From: Deltaproteobacteria bacterium
GTDB lineage: Bacteria; Myxococcota_A; UBA9160; SZUA-336
DNA: 64,000 nucleotides
Direction: 5' to 3'
NCBI GenBank assembly: GCA_029261895.1
Contig: JAJDAK010000018.1
Location: 62,001 to 126,000 of the forward strand
A program made the translations under genes and the position numbers. Below are positions 60,875 through 64,000 of the stretch, in pieces. The notes beneath the pieces are model-generated. The model was not told where the DNA came from. It was given only the letters and a program-made list of their open reading frames with translations, and did not search any database. Positions within the stretch are counted from its first letter, which is position 1; every line of letters starts with the position of its first letter.

Positions 60875-62599
60875 CTAGCTGTCGGTGGAGTCCTTGTTAA
60901 CCCGATCCAAAAATTCCTTTGGAATCAGATCACCCAAGGTTGCCGTTTGCGTGCGTGCCTGCTGGGCCACGCGCTCAATGGCTCCCTTCTCCTCCCGCTC
61001 TTCGATCGCGCGCATCGACAATGCGACTTTCTGCTCCGTCGCATCTACTCGGACAACCAAAGCCTCCACTTCATCGCCTTCTTTCACAACGTCGCGAATA
61101 TTTTCCACATTTTTGCCGACCTCGGTTGCATAGATGAGGCCTTCGATGCCTTCCTCGAGCTCCATGAACACGCCGAAGTCCGCAATACTCGTGACCTTGC
61201 CCTTGACCTTGGTCCCCACCGGAAACTTCGATGGGATCTCATCCCAGGGATTCTTCTCCAGCTGCTTGGTACCCAGGGAGAATTTCTCGGCATCACGATC
61301 TACTTTCAGTACGACCGCTTCGAGCTCATCACCCTTCTTGTACACATCCTTGGGGTCTTTGATTTTCTGGGTCCAACTCAGGTCCGAAACATGGATCAGG
61401 CCATCGATGCCTTCTTCAATACCAATGAACACACCAAAGTTCGTCACGTTGCGAACGATTCCCTTTACGCGCGTTCCAGGCGGATAGCGTTCCTCGAGTA
61501 GGCTCCATGGGTTCGGCTCGATCTGCTTCATACCAAGCGAAATCTTCCGGCTCTCTTCATCTACATCGAGCACCAACACTTCGACTTCGTCGCCGATCGC
61601 AACCATCTTCGACGGATGCTTCACGCGCTTGGTCCAGCTCATCTCCGAGATATGAATCAAGCCTTCAATGCCCGGCTCAAGCTCGATGAATGCACCGTAG
61701 TCCGCGAGCGAAACCACTTTACCCGAAAGACGCAGACCAATCGGATAGCGCTCCCGCACACTGACCCAAGGGTCAGGTTGCGTCTGCTTCAATCCCAGGC
61801 TCACACGCTCGCTCTCTGCATCGAACTTGAGCACGCGCACACCGACGGTATCACCCACCTGGAACAATTCCGATGGATGCGCGATGCGTCCCCAAGACAT
61901 ATCCGTGATATGCAATAGCCCGTCGAGGCCGCCGAGATCGATGAACGCACCGTAGTCGGTGATGTTCTTTACGATGCCGTCAATCACCATGTTTTCGGTA
62001 AGATTGTTCAACGTGTCGCTGCGCAGACTTTGTCGCTCGGTTTCGAGCAACGCGCGTCGCGAGAGCACAATGTTTCCACGGCGCTGATTGAACTTGATGA
62101 TCTTGTACTTGTGGCTTTGACCGATCAACGGATCCAGATTTCGGATCGGTCGTAGATCCACCTGGCTACCCGGTAGGAAGGCTTTCACGCCCATCAGGCT
62201 GACCGCGAGCCCACCTTTGACGCGTCCGGTAATGACACCCTCAACCACATCGCCGTTCTCGTAGGACGCCGAGAGTTTATCCCAAACGCGCAATCGGTCC
62301 GCTTTCTCTTTCGAAAGCATGACCATACCCATTTCGTTTTCAGCTTCTTCGACAACGACTTCGACCTTTTGGCCCAACTCGATATCAGCAATGCCTTTGC
62401 CGTTGGCAAACTCCCAGGTCGGAATCAGACCTTCGGACTTATACCCGACATCAACTAAAACGTTATCTGCATCGGCGCGAAGGATTGTGCCAATGACAAC
62501 GTCACCCTCTTTGATTAAGGCTGTGCTTTTTTCGAACAGATCAGCAAAGCTTTCCTCACCTGTGGTTTCAGTGGTTGAACTTGCGGCTTCTTCGGACAT
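60875..62599 (-). CDS. rpsA: 30S ribosomal protein S1
   Basis: A 574-residue ribosomal protein with six S1 RNA-binding domains (about 90 residues each, from residue 33 to 540), with recurrent (Y/F)GxFIxL/I and GLIHxSxxSW motifs such as YGAFIDLGGLDGLLHITDMSW. It unwinds mRNA for initiation. AAGGAG precedes the ATG. It follows tyrA by 19 bases, without the aroA/cmk genes that lie between tyrA and rpsA in many bacteria. Confidence 0.97.
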   Translation of the reverse strand: MSEEAASSTTETTGEESFADLFEKSTALIKEGDVVIGTILRADADNVLVDVGYKSEGLIPTWEFANGKGIADIELGQKVEVVVEEAENEMGMVMLSKEKADRLRVWDKLSASYENGDVVEGVITGRVKGGLAVSLMGVKAFLPGSQVDLRPIRNLDPLIGQSHKYKIIKFNQRRGNIVLSRRALLETERQSLRSDTLNNLTENMVIDGIVKNITDYGAFIDLGGLDGLLHITDMSWGRIAHPSELFQVGDTVGVRVLKFDAESERVSLGLKQTQPDPWVSVRERYPIGLRLSGKVVSLADYGAFIELEPGIEGLIHISEMSWTKRVKHPSKMVAIGDEVEVLVLDVDEESRKISLGMKQIEPNPWSLLEERYPPGTRVKGIVRNVTNFGVFIGIEEGIDGLIHVSDLSWTQKIKDPKDVYKKGDELEAVVLKVDRDAEKFSLGTKQLEKNPWDEIPSKFPVGTKVKGKVTSIADFGVFMELEEGIEGLIYATEVGKNVENIRDVVKEGDEVEALVVRVDATEQKVALSMRAIEEREEKGAIERVAQQARTQTATLGDLIPKEFLDRVNKDSTDS

Positions 62600-62618
62600 A
62601 CGTCTCTCTGGTTACTCC

Positions 62619-63449
62619 TTATCTTTCCATTTTCTCGACGGCCGTCTGGGCACTTCGTAGCGTTTGCTCCAGCGCCTCCCGATCTCCGTTACCCAGAGCT
62701 TTCATGAGGCCGTCCAAACCTTTTTGGAACCGCGCAATTTCTTCGGCTATATGCCCGCGATTCCTAAGTAATATCTCTACCCAGAGTGCTGGGTCGCCAC
62801 GCGCAATGCGTAGAAAGTCCCTCAACCCGGGTCCCGCCAGACGTAGAATCTCTTCCCCCGGTAAGCCTCCTGCGTACGCAAATGCCACCACATGCGATGC
62901 ATGCGAAAGCTTCGCCGCGCAGCGATCGTGCTCGGCCGGAGTCTGACGGACTGTAAATGTGCCCAGACCCTGCCAGAATTCCTCCACGCGGTCCACTATT
63001 TGGCGCGGTTCAGTGCCGGCCGGGGTAAGGATACAAGGGGCAGCTTCGAAGAGATCCGGTCGCGCATTTTCGAATCCACCTTGGTCCCCGCCCGCCATTG
63101 GGTGTGCACCCACACAGTTCTGGGGATTCGTGAGTAGCCGATGGGCCGCGTCGGCGACGACTTCCTTGACGCTCACCGTGTCTGTAAGCAGCGTTTCGGG
63201 CCCGAGAGCCGGCGCCATCGCCTTCAGCACACCCTCGACCTGCTCGACCGGCACCGCAAGCACAACAGCATCCGCCCAGGCCGCGCCCTCCTCAAGCCCG
63301 ACCAGAGGAAACGGACAACCCTCGGGTGCCTTTGGGTCTACGCCGCGAATTTCTCGCGCCAGACCCCGCTCATGTGCTCCCAATGCAACCGACCCGCCGA
63401 GCAAACCAAGGCCCACGACCAATAATCGCTCAAAAATCGGCTCTCTCAT
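62619..63449 (-). CDS. tyrA: Prephenate/arogenate dehydrogenase
   Basis: A 276-residue enzyme of tyrosine biosynthesis. NAD motif GLGLLGGSVALG, catalytic-type GAHPMAGGDQGGFENARP, and HDRCAAKLSHASHVVAFA. Its short form has no chorismate mutase or ACT domain. It oxidises prephenate or arogenate to the tyrosine precursor. The ATG overlaps the hisC stop (ATGA). Confidence 0.93.
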   Translation of the reverse strand: MREPIFERLLVVGLGLLGGSVALGAHERGLAREIRGVDPKAPEGCPFPLVGLEEGAAWADAVVLAVPVEQVEGVLKAMAPALGPETLLTDTVSVKEVVADAAHRLLTNPQNCVGAHPMAGGDQGGFENARPDLFEAAPCILTPAGTEPRQIVDRVEEFWQGLGTFTVRQTPAEHDRCAAKLSHASHVVAFAYAGGLPGEEILRLAGPGLRDFLRIARGDPALWVEILLRNRGHIAEEIARFQKGLDGLMKALGNGDREALEQTLRSAQTAVEKMER

Positions 63450-64000
63450 CGGCCAAGCTCGAGGCGAAGCATATCGAGAAAGCGCCGGTTCTCGGCCGGG
63501 AGCCCAGCGGTAACGCGCAGGTAGCCATCGAGGCCGAAGGCTCCCATCGCGCGCGTGATCACGCCACGCTGCAAAAGGCGTTGCTGAACCTCACCCGCAT
63601 CCGGAACCTTCACCAACACGAAGTTCGCGTCTGATTTCACGTAGCCGAGTCCCAACTCGCGGAAGGCCTGCTCAAGCGTGTCTAAGCCCTCGTGGGTCAG
63701 CTTGCGGATCTTCTGAACATGATCCTCGTCAGACAGAGCGACGATTGCGGCCACCTGCGCCAGGCTGTTCACATTGAAGGGATGCCGCGCACGCTCTAAG
63801 AGTTGAATCAGCTCAGCGTCCGCTGCCGCGTAGCCGATGCGAAGTCCAGCCAACCCGTAGATTTTGGAGAACGTTCTTAGGGTTACGAACGCGGGACGCT
63901 TGGCGACCGCATCGAGCGAACGCGGAAAATCTGTGCGACGCACGTACTCGAGATACGCTTCATCGTGTACCAAGATGACATGCTCGGGCAGTTCGTTGAC
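63446..64000 (-). CDS. hisC: Histidinol-phosphate aminotransferase, 5' end missing
   Basis: A PLP-dependent aminotransferase of which 184 C-terminal residues lie in the window; the frame continues past 64000. The PLP lysine is in TFSKIYGLAGLRIGY, then NVNSLAQVAA, and a C-terminal FGLDGYLRVTAGLPAENRRFL. The VHDEAYLEY segment gives the Asp/Tyr PLP contacts. Besides histidine, the enzyme can act on aromatic amino acids, which fits the tyrA neighbour. Confidence 0.9.
   Translation of the reverse strand, partial: VNELPEHVILVHDEAYLEYVRRTDFPRSLDAVAKRPAFVTLRTFSKIYGLAGLRIGYAAADAELIQLLERARHPFNVNSLAQVAAIVALSDEDHVQKIRKLTHEGLDTLEQAFRELGLGYVKSDANFVLVKVPDAGEVQQRLLQRGVITRAMGAFGLDGYLRVTAGLPAENRRFLDMLRLELGR

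Overview
The window is a gene-dense chromosomal segment of moderately high GC from a Gram-negative bacterium. Evidence for an outer membrane is an outer-membrane beta-barrel, several lipoproteins, heptose/LPS genes, LapA/LapB and IHF. The secreted proteins with Myxococcus-type cysteine-rich repeats, and the gene order mutS-amiC-glnD-xerD-cca-scpA-scpB-rluB, point to a deltaproteobacterial (Myxococcota or Desulfobacterota-like) lineage. This placement is inference, since no rRNA is present. I saw no tRNA, rRNA, CRISPR array, insertion sequence or prophage.

Layout. (1) 1-3052: a truncated lipoprotein, a cysteine-rich protein of unknown function, a single-domain globin, an outer-membrane beta-barrel and a DUF420 membrane protein. 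(2) 3049-14335: a complete chemosensory locus. The minus-strand operon STAS-cheY-cheA-cheW-mcp-cheR-cheD-cheB has the gene order of the Pseudomonas aeruginosa che2 cluster, and its soluble multi-PAS receptor ends in a WxxF-type tether. Divergent from it lie two unusual receptor-like proteins: a membrane-anchored one carrying a CheZ-like D-x3-Q motif, and a CBS-domain fusion. (3) 14417-22881: a desaturase, a response-regulator relic, a peptidase, then an envelope glycan cluster (two GT9 heptosyltransferase-like proteins, a Nudix hydrolase, a Gfo/Idh/MocA oxidoreductase, a radical SAM enzyme and a heptose-1-phosphate adenylyltransferase). (4) 22930-39008: mainly exported proteins. These include a 1601-residue glycosidase-like protein with Cys-rich repeats, a second Cys-rich protein, a GT-C membrane protein, a TPR protein, a TetR/sterol-desaturase pair, a DUF1329 protein, a lipoprotein with calcium-loop/MORN-like repeats and a CAP-domain protein. 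(5) 39078-49945: a tightly overlapping housekeeping operon for mismatch repair, cell-wall amidase, nitrogen sensing, dimer resolution, CCA addition, condensin accessories and pseudouridylation. (6) 50025-58453: a VOC enzyme, small proteins, and a surface-sugar operon (RfbF-like nucleotidyltransferase, SDR epimerase, three consecutive C-methyltransferase-like proteins, GT2). (7) 58621-64000: hisC-tyrA-rpsA-ihfB-HIT-lapA-lapB.

The strongest candidates for undescribed biology are the two receptor-like proteins beside the che operon (CBS plus kinase-type linker plus MCP signalling domain; MCP plus CheZ-like motif), the radical SAM/oxidoreductase/Nudix set embedded in LPS genes, and the triple methyltransferase array. 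All functional statements rest on reading motifs by eye; no database search was run.
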